This document shows, piece by piece, positions 63,770 to 64,000 of a stretch of 64,000 nucleotides of DNA. Numbering within the stretch: position 1 is the stretch's first letter; each line of letters opens with the position of its first letter. A model generated the notes under the pieces. The model ran no database searches. It saw only the letters and a program-made list of their open reading frames with translations, and was not told the DNA's origin. The translations under genes were made by a program, and so were the position numbers. Source of the stretch: Cellulomonas shaoxiangyii (GTDB lineage: Bacteria; Actinomycetota; Actinomycetes; Actinomycetales; Cellulomonadaceae); assembly GCF_004798685.1 (NCBI RefSeq), contig NZ_CP039291.1, forward strand, positions 2,356,001 through 2,420,000. The letters run 5' to 3'.

Positions 63770-64000
63770 GCGCCGCTCCAGCGCAGCCAGTCGAGGTAGG
63801 CGGAGTACCGCTGGTGGGCGTACTTCAACGCGAGCGCGTCCTCCCACACGTCGCCGTGCAGCTTGGTGGTCGACTGCCAGCGGGCGAGCAGGCCCTCCAC
63901 GTGCGCGAGGCGCGCGCGGACGGTCCGCTCGTCGACGCCGTCGAGGCCCCGCGCGAGCTCGGCCAGCACGTCGCCGACCGGGTCGTCGCCGTCGAGGCCG
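63766..64000 (-). CDS. C-terminal part of an unrecognised protein (runs off window)
   Basis: The final 77 residues of a gene whose start lies beyond base 64000. Two helices with A-L-A-L-K-Y-A-H-Q-R-Y-S-A-Y-L-D-W-L near the end. Because HExxH/VWA proteins typically have a MoxR AAA+ ATPase partner directly upstream, this may be the end of one, but the visible part lacks ATPase motifs, so this is a guess. Its TGA overlaps the next GTG. Confidence 0.65.
   Translation of the reverse strand, partial: GLDGDDPVGDVLAELARGLDGVDERTVRARLAHVEGLLARWQSTTKLHGDVWEDALALKYAHQRYSAYLDWLRWSGA

Overview
The window is a very GC-rich stretch (third codon positions are almost all G or C, and GTG starts are frequent) from an actinobacterium. 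The family-level markers (DUF4081-GNAT, DUF2469, DUF4233, DUF4439, a WhiG-type sigma factor, IF2 and S2 with long tails) and the absence of Streptomyces-specific genes fit a Cellulomonadaceae-like (Cellulomonas) chromosome; the genus is my inference. All genes run on the minus strand except six: a DUF4439 lipoprotein, an Fpg/Nei-type glycosylase, an FAD oxidoreductase, an M23 peptidase, a Gph-type phosphatase and a formate/nitrite-type channel. I found no tRNA, rRNA, CRISPR array or insertion sequence.

Region 1 (1..45410) is chromosomal backbone, collinear as I remember it with the smc-to-rbfA block of Streptomyces. In transcription order (high to low coordinates) it holds smc, a small membrane protein and ftsY; the nitrogen operon amt-glnK-glnD with a GlnR-like box upstream; ffh and an amidohydrolase; rpsP-khpA; rimM-trmD; rplS; lepB-rnhB; a DUF2469 gene; yraN-yifB-dprA; xerC; a WhiG/FliA sigma factor; rpsB-tsf-pyrH-frr-cdsA; rlmN, a DivIVA-motif protein and dxr; rseP and ispG; a GNAT gene; proS; and rimP-nusA-ylxR-infB-rbfA. 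These genes cover translation, ribosome and tRNA maturation, protein export, isoprenoid and phospholipid precursors, and chromosome maintenance. The plus-strand genes break the series at several points, notably an oxidoreductase between dxr and rseP.

Region 2 (45503..57118) carries the ileS-folC-DUF4233-ndk neighbourhood. ileS has a clear isoleucine T-box leader. The usually adjacent folC and DUF4233 genes are separated by about 5.8 kb of accessory genes: a DinB-superfamily gene, the PTS-type dihydroxyacetone kinase operon dhaK-dhaL-dhaM, and a TetR regulator plus DHA2 drug-efflux pump whose promoter contains a perfect 18-bp palindromic operator. folC ends in a strong hairpin, so the accessory block is probably transcribed separately.

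Region 3 (57118..64000) has gph and a formate/nitrite-type transporter on the plus strand. Facing them is a tightly overlapping minus-strand operon of at least five genes that runs off the end of the window: two unrecognised proteins, a protein with a HExxH metallopeptidase segment and a von Willebrand A (MIDAS) domain, a helical protein with a charged coiled-coil tail, and a PaaK/CapK-like adenylate-forming enzyme. I do not recognise this combination as a described system; it is the best candidate here for new biology. One of its genes appears to carry a one-base frameshift near its start.

Several operons end in long perfect GC-rich hairpins with no T tract. Several single genes lack a Shine-Dalgarno sequence but have a -10-like hexamer about six bases before the start codon, suggesting leaderless mRNAs.
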